A stretch of DNA of 38,792 bases, from assembly GCA_043804635.1 (NCBI GenBank), contig JAZDIU010000075.1, positions 1 to 38,792 on the forward strand. The letters are read 5' to 3'. Below, piece by piece: positions 16,985 through 24,175 of this stretch. This stretch comes from JAZDIU01 sp043804635 (GTDB lineage: Bacteria; Chloroflexota; Dehalococcoidia; Dehalococcoidales; UBA2162). The position numbers and the translations under genes are program-made. How positions within the stretch are numbered: the stretch's first letter is position 1; every line of letters begins with the position of its first letter. The notes below the pieces were generated by a model. That model worked only from the letters and a program-made list of their open reading frames with translations, made no database searches and was not told the origin of the DNA.

Positions 16985-17614
16985 TCAGCTTGGTTTTCTG
17001 AATCTCACAGTGTAGTTCCAGATATTACCGAAGCTTGCTTCAAGGATAAAGCCTTCCTTCCGGGCTAGTTTGATTACCGTGGAGCGCCAGGGGTAATCGG
17101 GGTCGGGGAGGAGCTCGGTGTCAGCGAGGATTCCGCTCGGTTTCAGGACACGCTTTATTTCCCGGAGTGCCCGGCCTCTGTCCGGAATTTCGGGGAAGGC
17201 GGTGACCATATAGACGAGGTCGAGGGAGGCGTCTTTGAAGGGGAGTTCGTAGGCGGAGGCTTGCTTAAGCTCGACGTTCTTGATGTCCCGGTTTTCGGGC
17301 TTGGCTAGCTTGCATTCGATTTGCTTGAGCATCGCCGGCTGGATATCGAGGGCATAGACTTTGCCGCGCTCGCCGACTAATCTGGCGACGGACGGAATGA
17401 AGGCACCGCTACCGGCGCCAATCTCGAGAACGGTCATACCCGGCTGGATACCGCTACGCTCGAGGACCTGGGGGATGGGCTGAACCCATCGCCTTATAGG
17501 ACTATCCAGATAGGGACCGAGGAGAGGGGGAGCCGGCATATGGCGGTACTTCATCGCTATGCGAGCTAGGATGAGTATAGCGATGAAGATGAGTATGAAG
17601 TTCAGTATGTTCAT
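16985..17614 (-). CDS. Membrane-anchored class I SAM-dependent methyltransferase
   Basis: This 209-residue protein has an N-terminal hydrophobic helix (about residues 2-20) and then a Rossmann-type methyltransferase domain. The SAM-binding motif I is VLEIGAGSGAF (about residue 63), with the acidic VYALDIQ strand end after it and LDLVYMVTAFPEIPD as the motif near the substrate. The domain is of the UbiE/MenG-like methyltransferase 11 type. The single anchor places it at the inner membrane face, and its position after the nuo operon makes quinone or lipid methylation possible, but no substrate residues prove it. Its ATG overlaps the stop of a 23-codon upstream gene (ATGA). Confidence 0.8.
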   Translation of the reverse strand: MNILNFILIFIAILILARIAMKYRHMPAPPLLGPYLDSPIRRWVQPIPQVLERSGIQPGMTVLEIGAGSGAFIPSVARLVGERGKVYALDIQPAMLKQIECKLAKPENRDIKNVELKQASAYELPFKDASLDLVYMVTAFPEIPDRGRALREIKRVLKPSGILADTELLPDPDYPWRSTVIKLARKEGFILEASFGNIWNYTVRFRKPS

Positions 17615-17682
17615 TTCGAAGTAAGAGCGTAGATTAGAACCGCTACCAGTGCCAGAATACCAACTATGGATATAATTGTCAT
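17611..17682 (-). CDS. Predicted 23-residue membrane microprotein
   Basis: The peptide MTIISIVGILALVAVLIYALTSK is encoded on the minus strand: one hydrophobic helix with a basic C-terminus. Its stop overlaps the methyltransferase start as ATGA, the usual sign of translational coupling. A TTGTTT-N17-TATAAT promoter lies immediately upstream and would give a leader of only about 12 bases. There is no clear ribosome binding site. It could be a real small membrane protein or a leader peptide that opens the methyltransferase start. Confidence 0.5.
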   Translation of the reverse strand: MTIISIVGILALVAVLIYALTSK

Positions 17683-17701
17683 TTCAGTACTAAATTAACC
17701 A

Positions 17702-17730
17702 ATTATAACGGGTATTGTGATTTGAAACAA
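17702..17730 (-). promoter_or_regulatory. Promoter for microprotein-methyltransferase pair
   Basis: On the minus strand TTGTTT (17730-17725), a 17-base spacer and TATAAT (17707-17702). The start site would fall near 17695, upstream of the 23-codon gene, so both genes would be on one transcript. Confidence 0.65.
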
Positions 17731-17840
17731 ATGTATTTTGAGCGTCCGACGCAGGGTGAAAATTGAAACAACGCAACGTAAAAAGGGGTTGAAACGAGCG
17801 TATTTGTTTTCGCTACAATTTAAGTAATCTTTTTTTCTGA

Positions 17841-17894
17841 GGAAACGACATGGCTAAATAGGCGTGTCGTTTTCCGCTTTTGGTAGCCTATTTA
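17841..17894. other. Possible structured RNA / pseudoknot in gap
   Basis: GGAAACGACA (17841-17850) pairs with TGTCGTTTTCC (17865-17875, one-base bulge). Within the loop, TAAATAGGC (17855-17863) pairs perfectly with GCCTATTTA (17886-17894) downstream, which together would make an H-type pseudoknot or two alternative hairpins. No known riboswitch family was recognised. The element sits in the 355-base noncoding gap between the amidase stop and the microprotein start. The remainder of 17731-18037 holds three scattered TTGAAAC motifs and no gene I can support. Confidence 0.45.
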
Positions 17895-18037
17895 CTCTAT
17901 TTTTAAAGTACTTCGATTTCACTCCCTCGACATAGCTCGGGACAAGTCAGTACAAGTGCACTGACGGTCTGCTGAATTCATATGATAATAGCACCTATGT
18001 TCTAAGATGTCAAGGAAGTTTTGTCGCTTTACGAATG

Positions 18038-19399
18038 TTATACGCCAGTACCTGGCGGGAACAACGAGACATTCAAAACCCGTTCGCACCATCTTGCCGT
18101 AGCCAGCAGCCTGTCTTCAGCCAGAGAAGGTCCGACTAATTGAATGGCGAGGGGAAGGCCGTTTTTATTTAAGCCTGTCGGCAGACTGATGCTTGGCACT
18201 CCGATAATTGTCCAGGGACCCTGCATCACGGGATTTCCGGTACTGGATAGTCCAAAAGGTGCCGCACCGGGTGCTCCCGGGGTTACCAAGGCATCAATAT
18301 TGGCAAATAAGGGTGCTATTTCATTCTTTCGTTGAGCTCTGAGCTGTAATTTTTGTGCGTATTCAATAGCGGTAGTGTTAAATCCTTTTTCAATCAACTT
18401 ACTTAATTCCGTTGAATAATCATTCTTATGATTGGCATACATTTCCTGATGAACGGCCGCCGCCTCGACCGCCATAACCGAAGCCATATCTTTTACAATG
18501 TCGGAAAAGCCTGGGGGAAGCTCGATTGTCCGGATTTGAGCACCGGCCTGCCGCAGATATTCAACGGTATTAATTGTATGCTCGCGCATTTCTTCATCGG
18601 CTTTATCGAAGAAATACTGCTTTATCAAGCCTAAACGTGGTGCTTTAGATGTTTCTAGATTACTTATACAGTCAGGAACCGCAATATCCAGCGAACGGAA
18701 ATCTTTAGAGTCGCGGCCAGCTATAGCATGGAAGATAATGGCTACGTCTGCGACGCAGTGTGCCAGGATACCCACGTGGTCGAAATTCCAGGCTAACGGG
18801 ACCACACCATAAGTGCTGATTCTCCCGTAAGCAGGTTTAAAACCGACCACACCATTAAAGGCGGCGGGACGAAGGACAGACCCCAAAGTCTGGCTGCCAA
18901 GTGCGGCAAGACACATCCCGGCGGCGACCCCAGCTCCAGAACCACTGCTCGACCCTCCGGGAGTATGTTCATAGTTCCACGGGTTACGAGTAGGTGCCGG
19001 ATGGAAATGAGCAAATTCCGTGGTGTGGGTTTTTCCCAGAATAATAGCCCCGGCCTCTTTAAGGCGAGCTACTGAAGTTGCGTCGTAAGACGGGACAAAA
19101 TCCGACCAGAATTTAGAGCCTGCCTGCGTCCGCAAGCCGGCGGTATAGAAAATGTCTTTAACGCCCATCGGAATTCCATGCAAGAGTCCACGCCGTCGTC
19201 CCTGGTGTAACTCATGGTCTAGCTGGTGCGCCGCTTCCATAGCCCCGGCTCTATCTACCAATGCCCACGCCCGGACTTTATCCTCCAGGGCGTCGATACG
19301 TTCCAGACAAGATTTAACCAAATTCTCGGCTGTTAAGTCGCCGTCGGCAATTTTTGAAGCAGCTTCGGTAATTTTTAAATCGCAGGGTAATTTACTCAT
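18038..19399 (-). CDS. Amidase-signature family hydrolase
   Basis: This 453-residue enzyme hydrolyses a carboxamide bond with a Ser-cisSer-Lys triad. K81 (GVKDIF), S150 (in the GGSSSGSG loop) and S174 (GSQTLGSVLRPA) fall at the spacing seen in characterised amidase-signature enzymes (69 and 24 residues). The second motif departs from the usual GTDTGGS by D-to-Q and G-to-L changes, which may shift specificity. There is no gatBC nearby, so a free-standing amidase is likelier than GatA. GGAG precedes the ATG by 8 bases. It lies 33 bases after the HNH gene on the same strand. Substrate unknown. Confidence 0.88.
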   Translation of the reverse strand: MSKLPCDLKITEAASKIADGDLTAENLVKSCLERIDALEDKVRAWALVDRAGAMEAAHQLDHELHQGRRRGLLHGIPMGVKDIFYTAGLRTQAGSKFWSDFVPSYDATSVARLKEAGAIILGKTHTTEFAHFHPAPTRNPWNYEHTPGGSSSGSGAGVAAGMCLAALGSQTLGSVLRPAAFNGVVGFKPAYGRISTYGVVPLAWNFDHVGILAHCVADVAIIFHAIAGRDSKDFRSLDIAVPDCISNLETSKAPRLGLIKQYFFDKADEEMREHTINTVEYLRQAGAQIRTIELPPGFSDIVKDMASVMAVEAAAVHQEMYANHKNDYSTELSKLIEKGFNTTAIEYAQKLQLRAQRKNEIAPLFANIDALVTPGAPGAAPFGLSSTGNPVMQGPWTIIGVPSISLPTGLNKNGLPLAIQLVGPSLAEDRLLATARWCERVLNVSLFPPGTGV

Positions 19400-19432
19400 T
19401 TTGCAGCTCCACAGTAATTTGATTTTAGATTG

Positions 19433-20134
19433 CTATTCTATCTTATCTCGTTTGGCTATATTATACCTTGCACACAATAGTTGAATATTGTCGACTGTTA
19501 ACGAAGAACCACCTTTGGAAAATGGTATTATATGATCGAAGTGTAAATTATCAGCACTACCACATTTTACACACTTACCCTTGTCTCTTTTCCAAACTTC
19601 TAGCTTGATTTCAGGAGGTATCATTCTATTATGCTCAAGCTCAATCCATTCATCTTTAGTCTTTTTCTTAGGTTGAATTTCTGAGGTCAATTCCAGCTTG
19701 AATTTGAAAACCTTTCTCGAACCACTTTTTTCCTGCCAAGCATCTATCAATGTGAATACACCATTGTATACCCAGATGCCTGGATGCAGTTTCTCATACA
19801 CTTTGACTAATTCTTTGTTCTGCTGGCTGTTATTATAGGCTTTCGCAGCCTGATAGAATAAGCCATTCTGGGTCAAAGTGCCGCTAGGGTTTTGCATTGG
19901 TTGGTCAACAATCTTAGGAACAGGGGTATCCTTTGTTTTGGGAACATCATGTCCCTCATATATCAAAATTTTGCCATTCTCCTCAACTTTATCTGGATAT
20001 GGAGCATTAGGTCTCAAGCTCATTAAAATGACGCTGACATTGCTACGTAAGTGATAATTCATTCCCCTTTGGAGATTAACTCCTTCTGCACCACACATTT
20101 CTAAATATGAGACGACGTCCCCTAGTTTAATCAT
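19433..20134 (-). CDS. SRA-like/HNH endonuclease, probable modification-dependent restriction enzyme
   Basis: This 233-residue protein combines an N-terminal region resembling the SRA/YDG base-flipping domain (about residues 10-145, including DKVEENGKILIYEGHD) with a C-terminal HNH nuclease (about 180-233). The nuclease shows CVKC, FDHIIPFSKGG, DNIQLLC and a final N-x2-K. The second zinc CxxC of the HNH fold is CARY, missing its last Cys. SRA-HNH fusions cut DNA containing 5-methylcytosine or related bases; with no methylase adjacent, a solitary type IV defence enzyme is the best inference. The SRA assignment is by eye and less sure than the HNH. Confidence 0.75.
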   Translation of the reverse strand: MIKLGDVVSYLEMCGAEGVNLQRGMNYHLRSNVSVILMSLRPNAPYPDKVEENGKILIYEGHDVPKTKDTPVPKIVDQPMQNPSGTLTQNGLFYQAAKAYNNSQQNKELVKVYEKLHPGIWVYNGVFTLIDAWQEKSGSRKVFKFKLELTSEIQPKKKTKDEWIELEHNRMIPPEIKLEVWKRDKGKCVKCGSADNLHFDHIIPFSKGGSSLTVDNIQLLCARYNIAKRDKIE

Positions 20135-20272
20135 TCACTTTAAACTTCTAGCACGTATTAATTTGCAATTATTATTACGTCCGTTATCGATTAAAAGTCA
20201 AGCTCAATAAGGAGTCCACGTTATCTATCTGTGAGCATAGGTCTATCCGGATAGTGAGATACTAGTATTGGG

Positions 20273-20301
20273 TTGTCATTTGGTGAGGGATGCCATATAA
20301 T
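20273..20301 (+). promoter_or_regulatory. Promoter of 3-hydroxyacyl-CoA dehydrogenase gene
   Basis: TTGTCA (20273-20278), 17-base spacer, perfect TATAAT (20296-20301). The predicted start near 20308 gives a leader of about 27 bases containing AAGGAG. Confidence 0.7.
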
Positions 20302-20334
20302 TATGCCCGCAAATCAAGTAAAGGAGATTTAGGA

Positions 20335-21225
20335 ATGAAGCTGGAAGATATTAAAAAAGTAGCAGTAATCGGGGCGGGGAATATGGGGTCGGGGATAGCG
20401 GAAGTCCTTTCGCGGCTCGGTGGGTATCAGGTTACGATGTCAGACAGTACCAAAGAGCTGGTGGACAGGGGTGCGAAGAACCAGCGGAATATGCTGCAAA
20501 AATTTTACGTGGATAAAGGGAAGATGACCGCCGCAGAGATGGAAGCGATACTCGGCAGAATCAAAATTACCACTTCTAATGCCGAAGCCGCCAGCCAGGC
20601 GGACTTCATCGTTGAAGCGGTCTTCGATAACCTGGATTTAAAGAAGAAGCTATTTAAAGAACTGGACGAAGCGGCACCAGCTAATGCCATCATAGTATCG
20701 AATACTTCGTATTTGAGCGTTACCGAGATGGCAGCCCAGACAAAGAGGGCATATAAAGTCGCCGGTATGCATTTCTTCAATCCGCCGGCGGTAATGAAGT
20801 TAGTGGAGGTGGTGAGTGCCGCCCTGACCTCGGATGAAACCGCCAAGACGGTGTATGATTTAGCTCTGAAGCTGGGTAAGGAACCGGTGCGTTGCCGGGA
20901 CGTCTACGGATTTCTGGCTAACCGGGCGAACATCAGTGAAAACGATGCCTTTGAGCTGGTCTGGGCGCATATCGCCACACCAGCAGATATCGATAAAGCG
21001 GTCAGGCTAGGATTTAACCGGCCACTGGGTCCGCTGGAGCTGGGCGATATGATCGGGAGTTGGAGCCTGCGGGCCCACGGGGAAGCCGACCGCATCAGGG
21101 AGTTTGGGTGGGAGCGGGGGCATGCTCATCCGCTGATTAAGATGATAGTGAGGGCGGGATATACGGGCGGGACGGGTAAGAAGGGTATCTACGATTTCTG
21201 GAAGGATGTTTTATCCAAATGGTAG
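20335..21225 (+). CDS. 3-hydroxyacyl-CoA (3-hydroxybutyryl-CoA) dehydrogenase
   Basis: This 296-residue enzyme oxidises 3-hydroxyacyl-CoA with NAD(P)+, as in beta-oxidation or butyrate-type pathways. The dinucleotide fold has GAGNMGSGIAE at residues 13-23. Catalytic-region motifs are SNTSYLSVTEMA, MHFFNPPAVMKLVEVV (catalytic His) and GFLANR. The length matches the short stand-alone enzyme without a hydratase domain. The ATG at 20335 has AAGGAG 8 bases upstream, and the upstream in-frame codons overlap the promoter. No other fatty-acid gene lies beside it. Confidence 0.9.
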   Translation: MKLEDIKKVAVIGAGNMGSGIAEVLSRLGGYQVTMSDSTKELVDRGAKNQRNMLQKFYVDKGKMTAAEMEAILGRIKITTSNAEAASQADFIVEAVFDNLDLKKKLFKELDEAAPANAIIVSNTSYLSVTEMAAQTKRAYKVAGMHFFNPPAVMKLVEVVSAALTSDETAKTVYDLALKLGKEPVRCRDVYGFLANRANISENDAFELVWAHIATPADIDKAVRLGFNRPLGPLELGDMIGSWSLRAHGEADRIREFGWERGHAHPLIKMIVRAGYTGGTGKKGIYDFWKDVLSKW

Positions 21226-21304
21226 GCATTTAGATAAAATCCGAAATCCGAATATCGAAATTCAAAAATAACTGGATTCCAGCGAAAGCCGGAATCGATT
21301 AATG

Positions 21305-21333
21305 AGATTGCCACGTCGCTTCGCTCCTCGCAA
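21305..21333. repeat. Dispersed repeat, copy 2
   Basis: Identical over 29 bases to 16923-16951. It is directly preceded by a short sequence (21271-21299) containing CTGGATTCCAGCGAAAGCCG, the kind of small interspersed unit often seen in bacterial intergenic regions. The two units together fill most of the 142-base gap before the ThiF-like gene. Confidence 0.75.
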
Positions 21334-21367
21334 TGACAAGTAAAGAGGAATCTTAAAGGAGCTAGAA

Positions 21368-22099
21368 ATGCTAACTGAGCGGGAACGGCAGAGATACGAA
21401 CGGCAGATGATGATACGGGGGTTTGGGGAGGAGGGGCAGGAGAAGCTCAAGAGGGCGAAGGTGGTCATTGCAGGAGGTGGTGGACTCGGCTCACCGGCAT
21501 CGATTTATCTAACTGCGGCTGGGGTGGGGACGCTAAGGATAATCGACCATGATAAAGTCGAGTTAAGCAATCTTAACCGCCAAATTTTGCACTGGGATAA
21601 AGATGTGGGGAGGGCGAAGGTCGAGTCAGCCGCCGAGAAGCTCAGCCAGCTTAATCCGAACGTTAAGGTAGAAGCTGTCAAGGAAAAGATAGACGAATCC
21701 AACATTAACCGAATGGTTGCCGGCTACGATGTGATAATCGATGCGATGGACAATCTGCCGACCAGATATCTACTGAATAAAGCCGCCATAGAGAATAAAA
21801 TCCCATTCATTCACGGCGCGGTCTACGGACTCGAGGGCAGGGTAATGACCATATTGCCAGGTGAAAGTGCCTGCCTGAGGTGTATTTATCGGGGGTTGAT
21901 ACCACAGGAAAAATTTCCGGTAATCGGGGTGACGCCGGCGGTCATCGGGTGCATACAGGCAACTGAGGCAATCAAATGTATCGTGGGCATCGGCAAGCCG
22001 TTGACCAATCGGCTACTGGTCTATGACGGGCTGAATATGAAATTCACCGAGCTAAAGGTAAGAAGGTCGCAGGATTGCGAACATTGCGGTGAGCTATGA
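21368..22099 (+). CDS. ThiF/MoeB/HesA-family adenylyltransferase
   Basis: This 243-residue E1-like enzyme activates the C-terminal glycine of a ubiquitin-fold sulfur carrier by adenylation. It shows the ATP-binding GGGGLGSP (about residue 36), the LSNLNRQ motif with the conserved Arg/Gln, DAMDNLPTRYLLN, and two zinc CxxC pairs (CLRC and CEHC). The partner is the next gene, whose ATG overlaps this stop (ATGA). AAGGAG precedes the ATG. The pathway (molybdopterin, tungstopterin or thiamine sulfur transfer) is not fixed by sequence alone. Confidence 0.9.
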   Translation: MLTERERQRYERQMMIRGFGEEGQEKLKRAKVVIAGGGGLGSPASIYLTAAGVGTLRIIDHDKVELSNLNRQILHWDKDVGRAKVESAAEKLSQLNPNVKVEAVKEKIDESNINRMVAGYDVIIDAMDNLPTRYLLNKAAIENKIPFIHGAVYGLEGRVMTILPGESACLRCIYRGLIPQEKFPVIGVTPAVIGCIQATEAIKCIVGIGKPLTNRLLVYDGLNMKFTELKVRRSQDCEHCGEL

Positions 22100-22368
22100 G
22101 CGTCAGTATCGAGATTCCTTCTTATCTGCAGCCTTATGCCAACGGTAAAGAAATTCTGGAAGCCGAAGGCGGGACGGTGGGTGAGTGCCTTGAAGACATC
22201 GTCAGGCAATTTCCTGGAATTGAGAAAATGCTATTCGATAGCGACGGTAATATTTACGGTTATGTAGGAATTTACGTTAATGGGGAGGATGCTTATCCTG
22301 AAGAATTGTTAAAGCCCGTTAAAGACGGGGATAAGATTCAGGTGTTGTATATAATCGGGGGAGGATGA
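22096..22368 (+). CDS. MoaD/ThiS-family sulfur carrier protein
   Basis: This 90-residue ubiquitin-like protein ends in IIGGG, giving the free di-glycine tail that is adenylated and thiocarboxylated. The beta-grasp pattern ends with KPVKDGDKIQVLYIIGGG, typical of MoaD (DGDEV...ISGG). The last residue is an extra Gly beyond the usual GG. It is translationally coupled to the upstream E1-like gene. A molybdopterin-enzyme gene pair lies 1.2 kb downstream on the other strand, making a Moco role plausible. Confidence 0.88.
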   Translation: MSVSIEIPSYLQPYANGKEILEAEGGTVGECLEDIVRQFPGIEKMLFDSDGNIYGYVGIYVNGEDAYPEELLKPVKDGDKIQVLYIIGGG

Positions 22369-22395
22369 AGTTTCTTAGCAACCTATCCCCTGTAT

Positions 22396-22451
22396 CCCCT
22401 TCCCTAACAGGGAAGGGGAAGATTAATTATATGAGGGGCTAACGCCCCCTC
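22396..22451. repeat. Two adjacent G/C-rich hairpins
   Basis: CCCCTTCCCT (22396-22405) and AGGGAAGGGG (22409-22418) form a perfect 10-bp stem with a 3-base loop. Fifteen bases on, GAGGGGC (22433-22439) and GCCCCCTC (22444-22451) form a second stem around TAAC. No T-run follows, so a simple terminator is unlikely. Both loops carry AAC. This resembles an interspersed palindromic unit between the MoaD-like gene and the next gene. Confidence 0.6.
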
Positions 22452-22539
22452 AAACTCCCCTAATAAGTTAAGGGCAGGGTTGACAGGCAAAAGCGGTAAA
22501 TGGCACAATCAGGGGCGAGAAATTCGAGAAGGAGAGAAG

Positions 22540-23517
22540 ATGTTTAAAACAAGGGTTACCGAGTTACTGGGAATAAAGTATCCGATATTGTGCGGTCCGA
22601 TGGGCTATCTTTCCAATGCCGAACTGGTCTCGGCGGTATCTAATGCCGGCTGCTTGGGAATTCTGGTTTCGATGACCTGCCCCACTCCCGACGACCTCCG
22701 TAAGGAAATCAGAAGGACCAGAACTATGACCAAAAATCCATTTGCAGTGAATGTTACCCTACTGCCGACCATTCGACCGGTGAAATACGAAGATTATTTT
22801 GCCGCTGCTATTGAAGAAGGGGTAAAGATTATCGAGACCTCGGGGCGGAGTCCCGAGCCTTATGTCAAAATCATTAAAGACGGCAAGGCGATACTGATGC
22901 ACCGGGTGACCAGGACAAGAGATGCCCGGACGGCAGAGCGGGTGGGAGCGGATATAGTTTCGATTCTGGGGACAGAAGCGGGGGGGCATTGCGGAGAAGA
23001 GGATTTGAGCACGATTGTCCGGATTCCGCTGGCGGTGAACGCCGTTAAGGTGCCGGTGATTGCGGCGGGGGGAGTTGTGGATGCCAAAGGTTTTGTGGCG
23101 GCACTAGCTCTAGGTGCCGAAGGTGTGCTGATGGGCACCCGTTTTATGACCAGCAAAGAATGTCCGGCGCACCAGAAGGTGAAAGAATGGCTAATCCAGC
23201 TTCAGGAAACGGATACGATATTGATTCAGAGGTCGATTCGGAATACAGTTAGAGCGGCTAAGTCAGAGTTTTCCCAGAAGATATTTGATATGGAGCAGAA
23301 GGGCGCCAAGCTTGAAGAGCTATTGCCTCTAATAAGTGGTGCCCGGGGACAACAGGCATATGCCACCGGCGATGTGAGCAATGCTTCAATCACGGTCGGG
23401 CAGGCGATAGGGCTGGTGCGGAACATACTTTCGGTGAAAGAGATTATAGATGGGATGGTGAGTGAAGCCGAGCAGATTATGGGAAGGCTTCAAAAGATAG
23501 GTTTAAACGGGGGATAA
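22540..23517 (+). CDS. Nitronate monooxygenase-like FMN oxidoreductase
   Basis: This 325-residue TIM-barrel flavoprotein belongs to the nitronate monooxygenase / 2-nitropropane dioxygenase family. Evidence includes the N-terminal ILCGPMG strand, LGTEAGGHCGEED (flavin phosphate region), VIAAGGVVDAKG and GVLMGTRFM. The ATG at 22540 follows AGAAGGAG at 6-base spacing; the 20 upstream in-frame codons have no such support. Close relatives include enoyl-ACP reductase FabK, so the actual substrate is uncertain. Confidence 0.85.
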   Translation: MFKTRVTELLGIKYPILCGPMGYLSNAELVSAVSNAGCLGILVSMTCPTPDDLRKEIRRTRTMTKNPFAVNVTLLPTIRPVKYEDYFAAAIEEGVKIIETSGRSPEPYVKIIKDGKAILMHRVTRTRDARTAERVGADIVSILGTEAGGHCGEEDLSTIVRIPLAVNAVKVPVIAAGGVVDAKGFVAALALGAEGVLMGTRFMTSKECPAHQKVKEWLIQLQETDTILIQRSIRNTVRAAKSEFSQKIFDMEQKGAKLEELLPLISGARGQQAYATGDVSNASITVGQAIGLVRNILSVKEIIDGMVSEAEQIMGRLQKIGLNGG

Positions 23518-23560
23518 ATCTGACTTTCATGTAGCCGGGGCAAAATTTTTCAAACTAGGC

Positions 23561-24169
23561 TTACTTAGTTTTTACTGGCATCGGCGAAATTCTTACCCTT
23601 TGCACGGAAAGGCGTTTAGAACCCGCCTTCGGTTTGAAGATGACTGAAGGTGCAGTCTCTTCTGAATAAATGAAGCCTTCGGCTTTCCGTATACCGCCGT
23701 ATTTTCCTTTAAGCTGTTCAACGGGGCCGGCATCCAGTGCCCGCATCGGACAGCCATCGACACATATCGGTTTCTTACCATCCGCCCACCTTTCCTCACA
23801 TAGGTCGCATTTTTCCATTTTGCTGTCCTCATCTGAGCGAAATTGGGGGGCATCGTAAGGGCAGGCATCTTTACAAAGCCGGCATCCGGCTCCCAAGCAG
23901 TCTTTTTGGTTCACAGTGACAATGCCGGTATCCGGGTGTTTACTAATAGCGTTAGTCGGACAGGCTTCAACACAGGCAGGTTTTTGACAATGAAAGCAGG
24001 TGGTCGGTAAATTAGCGACGAACACATTGGGGTACCTGCCTTTTTCAATCGTCTTCACTCTCATCCAGCTAGCCGGACCGGCCGGCGAATCGTGCCAGTC
24101 TTTGCAGGCAACAACACAGGTACGACAACCCGTGCAGCGTGTTTGGTCGATGTAAAAACCTAATTGCAT
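23561..24169 (-). CDS. DmsB-like four-cluster ferredoxin subunit
   Basis: This 202-residue protein carries electrons to or from the adjacent molybdopterin enzyme. Four [4Fe-4S] motifs are visible: CTGCRTCVVAC, CFHC with CVEACP, CLGAGCRLCKDACP, and CDLC with CVDGCP. This is the usual DmsB/NrfC-type layout. It starts 6 bases after the DmsA-like stop. No signal peptide is present. No membrane anchor (DmsC/NrfD-type) gene follows; the next gene converges from the other strand 43 bases away. Confidence 0.92.
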   Translation of the reverse strand: MQLGFYIDQTRCTGCRTCVVACKDWHDSPAGPASWMRVKTIEKGRYPNVFVANLPTTCFHCQKPACVEACPTNAISKHPDTGIVTVNQKDCLGAGCRLCKDACPYDAPQFRSDEDSKMEKCDLCEERWADGKKPICVDGCPMRALDAGPVEQLKGKYGGIRKAEGFIYSEETAPSVIFKPKAGSKRLSVQRVRISPMPVKTK

Positions 24170-24175
24170 AATCGG

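Noticed and set aside
17722..17795. Three TTGAAAC motifs resembling the 3' end of some CRISPR repeats
   Set aside because: Spacings are unequal (41 and 26 bases) and flanking bases do not match, so there is no repeat-spacer array.
17841..17894. Known riboswitch or intrinsic terminator
   Set aside because: The sequence does not match the c-di-GMP, fluoride or SAM riboswitch patterns I know, and neither strand has a proper T-run after the stem; kept only as an unassigned structure.
18038..19399. GatA subunit of the tRNA amidotransferase
   Set aside because: No gatB or gatC nearby and the nucleophile motif departs from GatA; a generic amidase is the safer call.
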